A stretch of DNA of 64,000 bases from Chlorobiota bacterium. Lineage in GTDB: Bacteria; Bacteroidota; Ignavibacteria; Kapaibacteriales; UBA961. Below are positions 16,311 through 24,861 of the stretch, in pieces. The stretch is taken from positions 124,001 through 188,000 of the forward strand of contig BJGZ01000003.1 of NCBI GenBank assembly GCA_014191195.1. Reading direction: 5' to 3'. The translations under genes were made by a program, and so were the position numbers. Every line of letters begins with the position of its first letter. The stretch's first letter is position 1. The notes under the pieces were generated by a model, which saw only the letters and a program-made list of their open reading frames with translations, was not told the origin of the DNA and made no database searches.

Positions 16311-18035
16311 ATGCTACTTTCTTTAACTATACATAATTTTATCCTTATTGATAAGATTGAAATCAACTTCAATAAAGGCTTTACTGTAATTACAGGAGAA
16401 ACTGGTTCCGGTAAATCTTTAATTATAGATGCTTTATTGTATTGTTTGGGAGAGCGCTTATCAACTGATATTATAAGAAAACATACAGATAAAGGTTTTG
16501 TAGAATCTGTGTTTTCGATCGAGTTAATTCCTCATATCAAAGCAGCCTTACAAGCCAATAACTATGAAGTCAATCCTCTGTTAATCATCAGAAGAGAATT
16601 TACAAATAAAGGAACTAGCAGATGTTTCATCAATGATTCTCCAGCTACTCAAAGTTTTGTAAAAGTTATTGCTTCCTCATTAGCAGACTTTCATGGTCAA
16701 CATGAAAATCAATTATTATTGCATCATGAAAATCATCTTGCAGTATTGGATGCTATTGCTCATCTAGAAACATATATTGATACATATTATCTCTTATGGA
16801 ATCAACTTCAGCAATCTATTTTTTCATATCAGGACTTAATCAAACAGGAATTGCAATTATTAGAAAAGAAAGAATATTCCTTATTTCAATTACATGAAAT
16901 TGAAGATATATCACCTGAACCAACAGAATTATCGGATTTGGAGCATCAATTATCAGTAATACAGCATGCAGCCCAACTTTATGAATCATCACATAATCTG
17001 TATGTACTTTTATATAATTCAGAGAATTCAGCTAGAGATTCATTGATTAAATCTCAATTACTTTTACAACAATTATCAACAATTGATCACTCTTTTCAGC
17101 TATATCTTGATGAATGTACTCAAGCAATAGCAAGTATTTCAGAGATCTCTACTTTTGCTTCTGCCTATTGCTCTTCATTGAATTTTGAAGACAATACTAT
17201 CAATAGAATTCAAGAAAGATTATCATTATTATATAGATTAAAAAAGAAATATGGTTCATATGATTCTATTTTTAATATTTGGAATCAATTAAAAGAAGAT
17301 ATCCGAATAGCATCAAATTTTGATGATGAATTAAGGATAAAGAAAGAGGATATACTGAGAATAAAAACCGAGCTCTCAGTGTTAGCAGTTGAGTTATCGG
17401 AAAAAAGAATTGCAGCAGCATATACTATAAAGGAATCGATAGAACTTACTTTGCAATCTATAGGTATCGAACATCCAATATTTTCTGTACAGATACATCA
17501 GATACCATCGCTACATAATGAAATTGATGCAATGTCAATGTCAATTTCAATACATAATGATTATGTAAAAGTAAAAAGTAGCGGAATAGATATTGTTGAA
17601 TTTTTGATAAGTACAAATCCTGGTGAAATACCTAAACCATTATCTAAGGCTGCTTCTGGTGGCGAAATATCAAGAATAATGTTAGCAATTAAAGCAATGA
17701 TGGCACATATTGATAAAATACCTGTGATTGTTTTCGATGAAATTGATACAGGTATTAGTGGTAGGATTGCTCAAAAAGTAGGATTTCTTATTCAAGATAT
17801 TGGTTCAAAGCGTCAAGTTATTGCGATTAGCCATTCACCTCAAATTGCTGCCTTAGCTGATAATCATATTCTGGTACAAAAGAAAATAATAGATGATAGA
17901 GCATATGTTACAACTACATTATTATCAAACGCTGAGAAAATAGAGCATATTGCTTCCTTAATTAGTGGGAATAATATCACCCCTTCATCTTATGAACATG
18001 CTCTGGAATTAATTCAAGCAAAAAAACTACTATGA
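16311..18035 (+). CDS. recN: DNA repair protein RecN
   Basis: SMC-like ATPase involved in recombinational double-strand break repair. The Walker A GETGSGKS (29-36) is at the N-terminus, a long coiled-coil region fills the middle (about 150-370), and the C-terminal half has the signature AASGGEISRIMLAIK and the Walker B VIVFDEIDTGISG. Length 574 is typical. It heads a plus-strand cluster with an HD hydrolase (10 bp downstream) and a metal ABC ATPase. No LexA-type operator was recognised in the upstream region. Confidence 0.96.
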   Translation: MLLSLTIHNFILIDKIEINFNKGFTVITGETGSGKSLIIDALLYCLGERLSTDIIRKHTDKGFVESVFSIELIPHIKAALQANNYEVNPLLIIRREFTNKGTSRCFINDSPATQSFVKVIASSLADFHGQHENQLLLHHENHLAVLDAIAHLETYIDTYYLLWNQLQQSIFSYQDLIKQELQLLEKKEYSLFQLHEIEDISPEPTELSDLEHQLSVIQHAAQLYESSHNLYVLLYNSENSARDSLIKSQLLLQQLSTIDHSFQLYLDECTQAIASISEISTFASAYCSSLNFEDNTINRIQERLSLLYRLKKKYGSYDSIFNIWNQLKEDIRIASNFDDELRIKKEDILRIKTELSVLAVELSEKRIAAAYTIKESIELTLQSIGIEHPIFSVQIHQIPSLHNEIDAMSMSISIHNDYVKVKSSGIDIVEFLISTNPGEIPKPLSKAASGGEISRIMLAIKAMMAHIDKIPVIVFDEIDTGISGRIAQKVGFLIQDIGSKRQVIAISHSPQIAALADNHILVQKKIIDDRAYVTTTLLSNAEKIEHIASLISGNNITPSSYEHALELIQAKKLL

Positions 18036-18045
18036 AGTAAATCCT

Positions 18046-18645
18046 ATGTATAATCTATCTACATATAGTTCAAGTCAATTAGAATTAGACATTACTTCTT
18101 ATATCAAGCCATTAGAAGTACACAAAGTTCTTAGTGCTTATGAAATGGCTGAACATGTTCATCAATTTCAAATCAGAAACGATAATTCCCCTTATTTTTA
18201 TCATTGTGCAAGAGTGTGTAAAATTGTTGTAAAAGAGCTATCTATTTTTGATCCAGACTTATTAATAGCAGCATTAACTCATGATATATTAGAAGATTCT
18301 AAAAATTTAACTCATGAGGTATTAACGTATAATTTTGGAGCTTATGCTGCATATATAGTTCAAGTATTAACCAAAGACTTACAAAAGCAAACATTAGATC
18401 CTGATACAGTAGAAAAAGAACATATCCAGTTATTAAAGCAATCAACTACAGATTGTTTAATCATAAAATTAGCTGCCAGACTTGATAATTTTAGATGTTT
18501 AGACTTTAATCTTAAGAAGAATCCATTAACATATATAAATAAAACTACCGATTTATATTTACCCTTAGCAGATGCATCTAAAAATGAGCATCTATTTGTT
18601 CTAGCAAGCGAAATTAGAAAAGAAAGAAATAAATTTTTAGGATGA
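18046..18645 (+). CDS. HD-domain hydrolase, small-alarmone-hydrolase-like
   Basis: A single HD domain similar to the hydrolase half of RelA/SpoT proteins and to small alarmone hydrolases such as MESH1. Putative Mn-binding residues are H53, H79-D80 in the HDILED motif, and D147 in ARLDNFR, which corresponds to the KLADR-x-NxR block of SpoT. There is no synthetase, TGS or ACT domain; total length is 199. Hydrolysis of (p)ppGpp or a related nucleotide is likely but not certain, since HD proteins have varied substrates. It sits between recN and a metal ABC ATPase with tight spacing (10 bp and 1 bp), so co-transcription is likely. Confidence 0.75.
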   Translation: MYNLSTYSSSQLELDITSYIKPLEVHKVLSAYEMAEHVHQFQIRNDNSPYFYHCARVCKIVVKELSIFDPDLLIAALTHDILEDSKNLTHEVLTYNFGAYAAYIVQVLTKDLQKQTLDPDTVEKEHIQLLKQSTTDCLIIKLAARLDNFRCLDFNLKKNPLTYINKTTDLYLPLADASKNEHLFVLASEIRKERNKFLG

Positions 18646-18646
18646 T

Positions 18647-19423
18647 ATGCTACATACATCAATCGAAATACATGATTTAACCGTAAGTTATCAAAATAAG
18701 CCAGTATTATGGGGTATTGACTGTCATATCCCAATACAGCAATTAACTGCTTTAATAGGACCAAATGGTGCGGGTAAATCTACTCTACTTAAGTCTATGA
18801 TGGGTTTAATCCCTATTGCTTCTGGATTTGTACATTTTAATGGAAAAACAATTGATTCAATGCGCAAACATATTAGTTATATGCCGCAAAGAGAATCTGT
18901 TGATTGGGATTTTCCAATTTCTGTAAAAGAAGTAGTTATGATGGGAAGATATTCCAAATTAGGTTTATTCAAAAAACCAAGAGAAGCAGATCATCTAATA
19001 GTGCAAGAATGCTTAAGAAAAGTTGAAATGGAAAAATTCGCTGATAGACAAATTTCTCGTTTATCTGGGGGGCAACAACAAAGAGTATTTATGGCTAGAG
19101 CAATTGCTCAAGATACAGATTTTTACCTGATGGATGAACCATTCTCAGGTGTTGATGCTGCTACAGAAATTACTTTATTAGACGTTCTAAAACAAATGAG
19201 AGATAATGGCAAAACAATCATTGTAGTTCATCATGATGTTCAAGCTGTGGCAGAACATTTTGATAATGCCCTTTTATTAAATTTAAGAAAAACTGCAATG
19301 GGAAGTGTTAAAGAGGTATTAACAGAACATAATTTGCAACAAACCTATGGGGGAAAACTGCAAATACTATCTGATGTGGGACATTTGTTATCCATTGAAC
19401 AGAAAAAAACCCGCCTACGGTAA
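18647..19423 (+). CDS. Metal ABC transporter ATP-binding protein (TroB/MntB/ZnuC type)
   Basis: Cytosolic ATPase of a metal importer. Walker A GPNGAGKST (38-46), the signature LSGGQQQRV, Walker B FYLMDEPFSGVD and the H-loop VVHHD are all present. The block SYMPQRESVDWDFPISV is characteristic of Mn/Fe-type metal transport ATPases. It lies 12 kb from the only matching permease in the window (5022-6326), and no solute-binding protein is nearby. It begins one base after the HD hydrolase stop. The 3' end faces the minus-strand bS22-like gene across the hairpin at 19432-19458. Confidence 0.92.
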   Translation: MLHTSIEIHDLTVSYQNKPVLWGIDCHIPIQQLTALIGPNGAGKSTLLKSMMGLIPIASGFVHFNGKTIDSMRKHISYMPQRESVDWDFPISVKEVVMMGRYSKLGLFKKPREADHLIVQECLRKVEMEKFADRQISRLSGGQQQRVFMARAIAQDTDFYLMDEPFSGVDAATEITLLDVLKQMRDNGKTIIVVHHDVQAVAEHFDNALLLNLRKTAMGSVKEVLTEHNLQQTYGGKLQILSDVGHLLSIEQKKTRLR

Positions 19424-19431
19424 ATAAAAAA

Positions 19432-19458
19432 AATGGCGTATTGATTAGATACGCCATT
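19432..19458 (-). terminator. Rho-independent terminator after the 31-residue basic gene
   Basis: The arms AATGGCGTAT (19432-19441) and ATACGCCATT (19449-19458) form a perfect 10-bp stem with a 7-base loop. On the minus strand the stem is followed by a run of T (the A-rich stretch 19423-19431 on the plus strand). It ends the HU/TPR/bS22-like transcript and may also stop read-through from the converging ATPase gene. Confidence 0.85.
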
Positions 19459-19461
19459 ATA

Positions 19462-19557
19462 CTACCGATTCTTTTTCTTGTGACGATTTTTACGCAGACG
19501 CTTTTTGCGCTTGTGCGTAGCCATTTTATGGCGTTTACGTTTTTTTCCGCAAGGCAT
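19462..19557 (-). CDS. Very small basic protein, AURKAIP1/COX24-domain (bS22-like) ribosomal protein
   Basis: A 31-residue protein, 18 of whose residues are Lys or Arg, starting MPCGKKRKRHKMATH and ending with KNRHKKKNR. It matches what I know of the AURKAIP1/COX24-domain proteins common in Bacteroidota/Chlorobi, related to the small ribosomal subunit protein bS22 and to mitochondrial mS38. The gene is followed directly by a strong terminator (19432-19458) and preceded by the TPR and HU genes on the same strand. Base composition is richer in CG dinucleotides (many CGT/CGC codons) than the neighbours, as expected for a highly expressed ribosomal gene. Confidence 0.8.
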   Translation of the reverse strand: MPCGKKRKRHKMATHKRKKRLRKNRHKKKNR

Positions 19558-19587
19558 AGTTTACTCCGCTAAATAAAAGTGATAAAA

Positions 19588-20091
19588 TTATTGTTTTATT
19601 GATTGCAATTCATTCAATATGGAAATAGCTTTTTGTGATATTTCCGGAGAACTTGATGTTTGAGAACATTTCGTTAACCAGATTTTTGCATTTGTTACAT
19701 CTTTTCTCTGATAATATATCACTGCTATATTAAAAAGAGCAAATGCATTATTGCTTTCTTTACTAATAATAGACTTTAATATTTGGATACCTTCATCTGA
19801 CCTTCCAATATTATGTAATGAATAACCATAGTCAATCATCACACTTACATTAGTTTTGTCGAATATGTCAATATAGCGCTTATAAAGTGAACTAGCTGCC
19901 CGATAATCATTCCTATCATAAGCTTCATTAGCTAATGTTAGCGTTCTTTCTTTATTAGGTTTTGCTTGTTCAATATTATATCTGGCAATTCCATAAGATA
20001 AGCCAGATATAGAAAATACCGTAATTCCCGAAATGATCATTAATGATACTTTAGATAGCACTATAAATAACCTTAAAGTATATGATATCAA
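19588..20091 (-). CDS. Membrane-anchored TPR-repeat protein
   Basis: 167 residues with one N-terminal hydrophobic segment (about 8-35), probably an uncleaved anchor or signal, followed by tetratricopeptide repeats from about residue 50 (the A-x-Y-x(4)-Y-x2-A pattern in LANEAYDRNDYRAASSLY, then SLHNIGRSDEGIQIL and NIAVIYYQRKDVTNA). TPRs mediate protein contacts; a periplasmic scaffold role is inferred, with no specific partner evident. It lies 15 bp downstream of HU and 30 bp upstream of the bS22-like gene, so all three may be one transcript. I cannot assign a named family. Confidence 0.75.
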   Translation of the reverse strand: MISYTLRLFIVLSKVSLMIISGITVFSISGLSYGIARYNIEQAKPNKERTLTLANEAYDRNDYRAASSLYKRYIDIFDKTNVSVMIDYGYSLHNIGRSDEGIQILKSIISKESNNAFALFNIAVIYYQRKDVTNAKIWLTKCSQTSSSPEISQKAISILNELQSIKQ

Positions 20092-20106
20092 TCTACATTG
20101 TAAATA

Positions 20107-20442
20107 TTACTTTTTAGCTTTAGTAGCTATTTTTTTAATAGCAGTTGAATTATCATTGGATTTCAATAATGTATCAACCTTTGATTGAAAATCTGGAGAA
20201 GCTTTAAATACTGGTACATATCTCTTGTCTAGTGCAACTGGAACACCAGTTCTTGGATTTCTAGCCATTCTAGATTTACGGCTTTTTACAGAAAATACAC
20301 CAAAACCACGTAATTCTATACGCCCACCATTAGCTAAAATATCCATAACAGAAGAGAAGACACCTTCTACAACTGCTTTAGTTTCAACTTTGGTAAGGCC
20401 GGTTTGTGCGGCAATTTGCTCGACTATGTCTGCTTTAGTCAT
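20107..20442 (-). CDS. HU/IHF-family nucleoid DNA-binding protein
   Basis: 111-residue DNA-bending protein: the alpha-helical dimer core starts MTKADIVEQIAAQTGL, and the beta-arm carries RNPRTGVPV, which inserts in the minor groove. A lysine-rich tail follows (ending KKIATKAKK). The frame is open upstream to 20499, but the family start is the ATG at 20442, and a TATCTTTG -7-like box (20489-20496, minus strand) lies in the extra stretch, about 40 nt upstream of a start at 20442. Functions known for the family are nucleoid compaction and architectural help in replication and transcription. HU versus IHF cannot be decided here. Confidence 0.93.
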   Translation of the reverse strand: MTKADIVEQIAAQTGLTKVETKAVVEGVFSSVMDILANGGRIELRGFGVFSVKSRKSRMARNPRTGVPVALDKRYVPVFKASPDFQSKVDTLLKSNDNSTAIKKIATKAKK

Positions 20443-20602
20443 TGTACTCACAACAACATTAATGAACAAAATATGATACTGACAGCAACAAAGATACAAA
20501 AGTGTTATTAATAAACATCATAAATTAGAATGAAATACGTGAATAATTTTCGTAAATAAATTATGCTTCATGTATACTTAACATTCATTTACACTTCAGT
20601 TA

Positions 20603-22498
20603 TTAAAACATTGGAATATATGGCATTGTTAACAGCACTTTTTCTTTTGATGAAACATGCATAATATTCCAGAATAGGGCTAATTGCTGCTTAATTTGAA
20701 GCGGCAGCATATTAGATGTAACTATATGATGTACAAAAGACATAAATGAAGATTGATCAGATAATATTTGAGCTTCTTCGTTTCTTTTTGTTTTTGTAAT
20801 AGTTGAAAACAACTCCTCAAGAAAATCTTTTTTCTCAGGATATGATTTTATTATTATATCCATTGAATCAGATATTCCAATTCTTTTTTTTGCCATAGAA
20901 ATGGCAAGACCTAAACCACCCAAAGTATCAACTAATTTATTATTCTTTGCATCGTTTCCAAGCCATACTCTTCCTTTTGCCAATGCACGAGCTTGATCAA
21001 AAGTCATTTTTCTTGAATCAGCAACTTTTTGGACAAATCTTTGATAGATGGGATACATCTGTGATTTTAACTTCATCTGTGATCTTTCTGTCATAGGCAT
21101 CATTACATTCATATCTTGTGAAGAAGCTCCTGTAGATAAAGTGTCGATTGTAATACCAAGTTTATTAAGAGTACCAGAAAGATATGGTATCATAGCAATC
21201 ACACCAATTGAGCCTGTGATAGTTTGTGGATGGGCTATAATTGTATCGCAAGCCATAGGAATATAGTAGCCACCTGATGCTGCAACATCACTCATTGAGG
21301 CATAGATAGGCTTTACTTTTTTTGCAGATTTAATCTCATTCCATAATTCATCAGAAGCAATAACGGAACCTCCTGGACTATCTATTCGTAAAATGATAGC
21401 TTTTATATTAATATCTTCTTTTGCTTTTCTAATATCTGAAGCCATAGAGCTTGATGCAATTTCCATTGTTCCTTGATCAAATGGATTGGAGCTTCCTGAT
21501 TTTCCTGATCTAATTGCGCCAACACCATTTATAATTGCTAATTGCTGATTTTCTGGAGCTTTCAAAGGATTTTTGTAGGCATTTTTAGCTTCAGAATATT
21601 CAGTTAAAGATATCATAGATAAGTTTTTAATTTTATCAGAACTGCCAGACTTTTTTAAATTAATTGATTCTATTTTACGCTTAATCTTTTCTTTCACTTC
21701 TGATTCTTGAGCAATTCCATCAATAAAATGAAGGCTAAGTAAAGAATCTGATGCATATACTCCCCTATCAAATGCTTCTTGAATAGTTCTTATTGGTATA
21801 TTTCTTCCTGTAGCAATTAATTGATACATTCTTTGTGCCCTGGCATTAAGAATTACAGCAATTTCTTCTTTGGCTGGCTGAGAAAATTTATCTTTACTAA
21901 ATGTTTCACCTGCAGATTTATATTCTTCAAATTGTTCTACATGAATAGAAACCCCCATTTTTTCTAAAATACCTTTGTAAAACATTACAGAAGCGCCTGG
22001 TGCTTGAATTTCTGCCAATCCTTCTTTTGGCATAAAGATAGAGTCTGCATAACTAGCTAAGAGATAATCTGATTTTGAACCAGTTTCTATAAATGCATAG
22101 ATAAATTTCTTAGACTTTTTAAAATCTTTAATGGCTTCAATGATTTCTTCTAGTTTTGCAAAACCTAATGGTGTACCTGCTGCTTTAATATATATGCCAG
22201 AAATTAATGGATCATTTTTTGCATTTTTCACTGCATGTAATACTTCTAGAAAGCTAGCTGAAGTACTTTCAGAAAATGGACCTGCATCCAATGTGTATTC
22301 ATTAAGTGTTTCAGAAAAAGAAACAACAAGTATTGAGTTCATTTTTACTTCAACTGAATCTTCTCCTGAGAATAAAAAAGACAATCCAATTCCAGCAAGT
22401 ATAAACAGACCTACGATGATCCCCAGAATCATCATAGTTTTAGAAAGTTTGCTAGTCTTTTTGCTTGAATCAGCTTTCGGTACTTGAATAGTATTCAC
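20603..22498 (-). CDS. sppA: Signal peptide peptidase SppA (67K type)
   Basis: Inner-membrane serine protease with a Ser-Lys dyad that degrades cleaved signal peptides. An N-terminal transmembrane anchor (about residues 22-46) is followed by two tandem S49 peptidase domains. The Lys in EEYKSAGETF (about 195) and the Ser in DVAASGGYY (about 408) match the E. coli dyad. Length 631 is typical of the long form. It is divergent from the ABC-2 exporter genes, with about 205 bp between, which contain an inverted repeat at 22557-22574. Confidence 0.95.
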   Translation of the reverse strand: MNTIQVPKADSSKKTSKLSKTMMILGIIVGLFILAGIGLSFLFSGEDSVEVKMNSILVVSFSETLNEYTLDAGPFSESTSASFLEVLHAVKNAKNDPLISGIYIKAAGTPLGFAKLEEIIEAIKDFKKSKKFIYAFIETGSKSDYLLASYADSIFMPKEGLAEIQAPGASVMFYKGILEKMGVSIHVEQFEEYKSAGETFSKDKFSQPAKEEIAVILNARAQRMYQLIATGRNIPIRTIQEAFDRGVYASDSLLSLHFIDGIAQESEVKEKIKRKIESINLKKSGSSDKIKNLSMISLTEYSEAKNAYKNPLKAPENQQLAIINGVGAIRSGKSGSSNPFDQGTMEIASSSMASDIRKAKEDINIKAIILRIDSPGGSVIASDELWNEIKSAKKVKPIYASMSDVAASGGYYIPMACDTIIAHPQTITGSIGVIAMIPYLSGTLNKLGITIDTLSTGASSQDMNVMMPMTERSQMKLKSQMYPIYQRFVQKVADSRKMTFDQARALAKGRVWLGNDAKNNKLVDTLGGLGLAISMAKKRIGISDSMDIIIKSYPEKKDFLEELFSTITKTKRNEEAQILSDQSSFMSFVHHIVTSNMLPLQIKQQLALFWNIMHVSSKEKVLLTMPYIPMF

Positions 22499-22556
22499 TG
22501 CATTACTCTAATATTGATTAATTAATTTCTACTTTAAAATGAGAATTTTGAGAGAT

Positions 22557-22574
22557 TAGTATAAAATTATACTA
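22557..22574. promoter_or_regulatory. Inverted repeat in the sppA / ABC exporter divergent region
   Basis: TAGTATAA and TTATACTA are perfect 8-base arms separated by 2 bases. It sits 59 bp from the sppA start and 130 bp from the exporter ATPase start, a plausible operator position. No regulator is encoded adjacent, and AT-rich background lowers the weight of this call. Nothing else was recognised in the 205-bp spacer. Confidence 0.3.
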
Positions 22575-22703
22575 CATTATTACAATTTTGAATTACTTAC
22601 AACATGTCCAAGATATCGCAAGGAACTTTATATCTTTTACAAATGTCATGTTTTGATACAAATTTAATGAATTGAATATAAGTCTATTCCCATCTAATAT
22701 AGT

Positions 22704-23618
22704 ATGCAACCAATCCCAATTATTGAAATCAAAGATTTATCCAAATCATTTGGATCTTTTAAGGCTGTTGATAATCTATCTTTAACAGTTAATCAAGGAG
22801 ATATTTATGGCTTTCTTGGGCCAAATGGTGCTGGTAAAAGCACAACTATTCGTATGATGATGTCTTTGATACAACCAAGCTCAGGCTATATCAATATATT
22901 TGGAATGCCATTATCACAACATAGAAGTTCAATTGCCCGAAGAATTGGAGCAATTGTTGAAAAACCTGATTTTTATCTGTATTTAACTGCAGCAAAAAAC
23001 TTAGAAATTTTAGGAAAACTTTCAGGCGCAAATGTTTCAAAAAAGTCAATTGATGCTATTTTAGATACTGTTGGCTTATTAGATAGAGCATCTAGCAAAG
23101 TAAAAACATTCTCTTATGGCATGAAACAACGATTAGGAATTGCACAAGCACTATTACATAATCCAGATTTAATCGTTCTTGATGAACCTACAAATGGATT
23201 AGACCCAGTAGGTGTAAAAGAAATCAGAGAACTAATTCTCTCATTAAGCAGAGAGCAAAACAAAACAATTTTTCTTTCCTCACATATACTTTCAGAAGTT
23301 GAAATCATTGCAACTAACATGGTAATCATTAATAAAGGCTGTACTATCGTTGAAGGTAATGTACAGGAATTATTAAATAAGGGTCTTCTTAAAGTTAATT
23401 TCATGATAGACAAACCTAAACAAGCTCTTGAATGCTTGAATAATTCGCGTTTTAATTCATCTAATATTGTAATTACCGATACTGCAATAACTATAGAAAC
23501 AGAACAATTCTTTATTTCTGATATAAATTCTTTACTAGTTGCTAATGATATCAAAGTTGAAGGAATTCAATCAACCCGATCACTAGAAGAATATTTCTTA
23601 TCCATCACCAAGCCATAA
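22704..23618 (+). CDS. ABC-2 type transporter ATP-binding protein
   Basis: ATPase subunit of an ABC-2 exporter (CcmA/NatA/DrrA-like), 304 residues. Walker A GPNGAGKST (39-47), signature FSYGMKQRLGIAQAL, Walker B LIVLDEPTNGLDP and H-loop FLSSHILSE are present, with a C-terminal extension of about 90 residues typical of this subclass. The permease begins 2 bases after the stop. The substrate is unknown; drug, sodium or lipid-linked cargo are all possible in this group. Confidence 0.92.
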   Translation: MQPIPIIEIKDLSKSFGSFKAVDNLSLTVNQGDIYGFLGPNGAGKSTTIRMMMSLIQPSSGYINIFGMPLSQHRSSIARRIGAIVEKPDFYLYLTAAKNLEILGKLSGANVSKKSIDAILDTVGLLDRASSKVKTFSYGMKQRLGIAQALLHNPDLIVLDEPTNGLDPVGVKEIRELILSLSREQNKTIFLSSHILSEVEIIATNMVIINKGCTIVEGNVQELLNKGLLKVNFMIDKPKQALECLNNSRFNSSNIVITDTAITIETEQFFISDINSLLVANDIKVEGIQSTRSLEEYFLSITKP

Positions 23619-23620
23619 TC

Positions 23621-24460
23621 ATGTTTTTTACTTTATTAAAAATTGAATTAGAAAAAATATTCAAAAAAGGTAGATCTTTTATTGGATTTATAGCCATCGG
23701 TATTCTTGTTCCTATTATTCAAATTGCTATGTATAGTGAAGGTAACGATTACTTTAATATGTTTACTCAAACATTGCAACAACAATTTGATTTTTCTGGC
23801 AATTTATTGAATGGATACCTTATTGCTTTTATTGTATTGCAAAGTTTATTTGTACATATCCCCCTTTTAGTTTCATTAATTGCAGGAGATATGCTGGCTG
23901 GAGAAGCAATCGCAGGTACTTTCAGAATTTTGTTAATCAGGCCAGTCTCAAGATTTCAAGTAATTTCTGCAAAGTTTATTGCTGCACAGATATATACATT
24001 ATTGCTAATACTATGGATGAGTGTCTTATCTATGGGTTTAAGTGTACTATTTTTTGGCAAAGGTGAACTTTTTATAGTAGCTAGCACAATAACAATATTG
24101 CCACAAGATGACATCTTATGGAGATTTTTACTAGCCTATTTTTATGGTTTTTTAAGTATGAGTACGGTAGCATCAGTGGCATTTTTCTTTTCTGGCTTAG
24201 TTGAAAATTCTATCGGACCAATCGTCTCTACAATGGCTGTCATCATCGTTTTTACTATCATATCTTCATTAGATGCAGGATTTATAAAAGCAATCAAACC
24301 ATTTTTATTTACTAATCATCTTATCGGTTGGAGATATTTATTTGAACAAACAATAGATAGCTTTAGAATTTTACAATCTGCAATAATTCTTTTCATGCAT
24401 TCTATTTTATTATTTGCCTTAAGCGTGTACTATTTACACAAAAAAGACATAATGACTTAA
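23621..24460 (+). CDS. ABC-2 type transporter permease
   Basis: 279-residue membrane protein with about six hydrophobic helices, of the ABC-2 permease type. An N-terminal helix (about 20-38) is followed by a long external loop, then GEAIAGTFRILLIRPVSRFQVISAK, the cytoplasmic coupling segment usual in this family (AGEAIAGTFR and RPVSR are the key parts). It is coupled to the ATPase 2 bases upstream. Together they would form a homodimeric exporter. Substrate unknown. Confidence 0.88.
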   Translation: MFFTLLKIELEKIFKKGRSFIGFIAIGILVPIIQIAMYSEGNDYFNMFTQTLQQQFDFSGNLLNGYLIAFIVLQSLFVHIPLLVSLIAGDMLAGEAIAGTFRILLIRPVSRFQVISAKFIAAQIYTLLLILWMSVLSMGLSVLFFGKGELFIVASTITILPQDDILWRFLLAYFYGFLSMSTVASVAFFFSGLVENSIGPIVSTMAVIIVFTIISSLDAGFIKAIKPFLFTNHLIGWRYLFEQTIDSFRILQSAIILFMHSILLFALSVYYLHKKDIMT

Positions 24461-24540
24461 TGTTAAATGTATAAGTAATTATTCATTGTAACTATTCTTA
24501 TATCTTTGTGTTATCGAACATTATATTATTTGAGGATCTA

Positions 24541-24840
24541 ATGAATATGTGGAAAGTATTAATGGTGTTCTCTATCATCGGTATAGTATTTTTTGCTGCT
24601 TGGTGGGCAAAGGATGGATGTCAATTTTATACGAAAGATAAAATTGAAATTGTTACAAAAGTGAAAGATGATATTTTTGGGGAAGAAGTAGAAAAAAGAG
24701 AATGGATTGATAAATTTAGTCTTGGAATATTCCCCGATGATCCACATCCTATAGGTATTTATAGATCTCTTCTATTTCCTGTTACATTCCTGTCTACTTG
24801 TGCAATTTTTAGTCTATATCGTCTTAAAAAACAATCATAA
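24541..24840 (+). CDS. Small membrane protein of unknown function
   Basis: I do not recognise this 99-residue protein. It has two hydrophobic segments (about 5-22 and 77-92) separated by a charged central part rich in Lys, Glu and Asp, so the middle would face one side of the membrane and both ends the other. The ATG at 24541 is chosen because GAGG lies 5 bases before it; a GTG at 24508 overlaps a TATCTTTG -7-like promoter box (24501-24508). It precedes yceI-like and secreted CX4CH genes on the same strand with gaps of about 20 bp, so it may share their envelope-related transcript. Confidence 0.6.
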   Translation: MNMWKVLMVFSIIGIVFFAAWWAKDGCQFYTKDKIEIVTKVKDDIFGEEVEKREWIDKFSLGIFPDDPHPIGIYRSLLFPVTFLSTCAIFSLYRLKKQS

Positions 24841-24861
24841 TCATTTTTTAGGTTATTAATA

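Noticed and set aside
20443-20499. N-terminal extension of the HU gene (start at 20499)
   Set aside because: Family members begin at the ATG corresponding to 20442, and a promoter-like TATCTTTG box lies in the extension.
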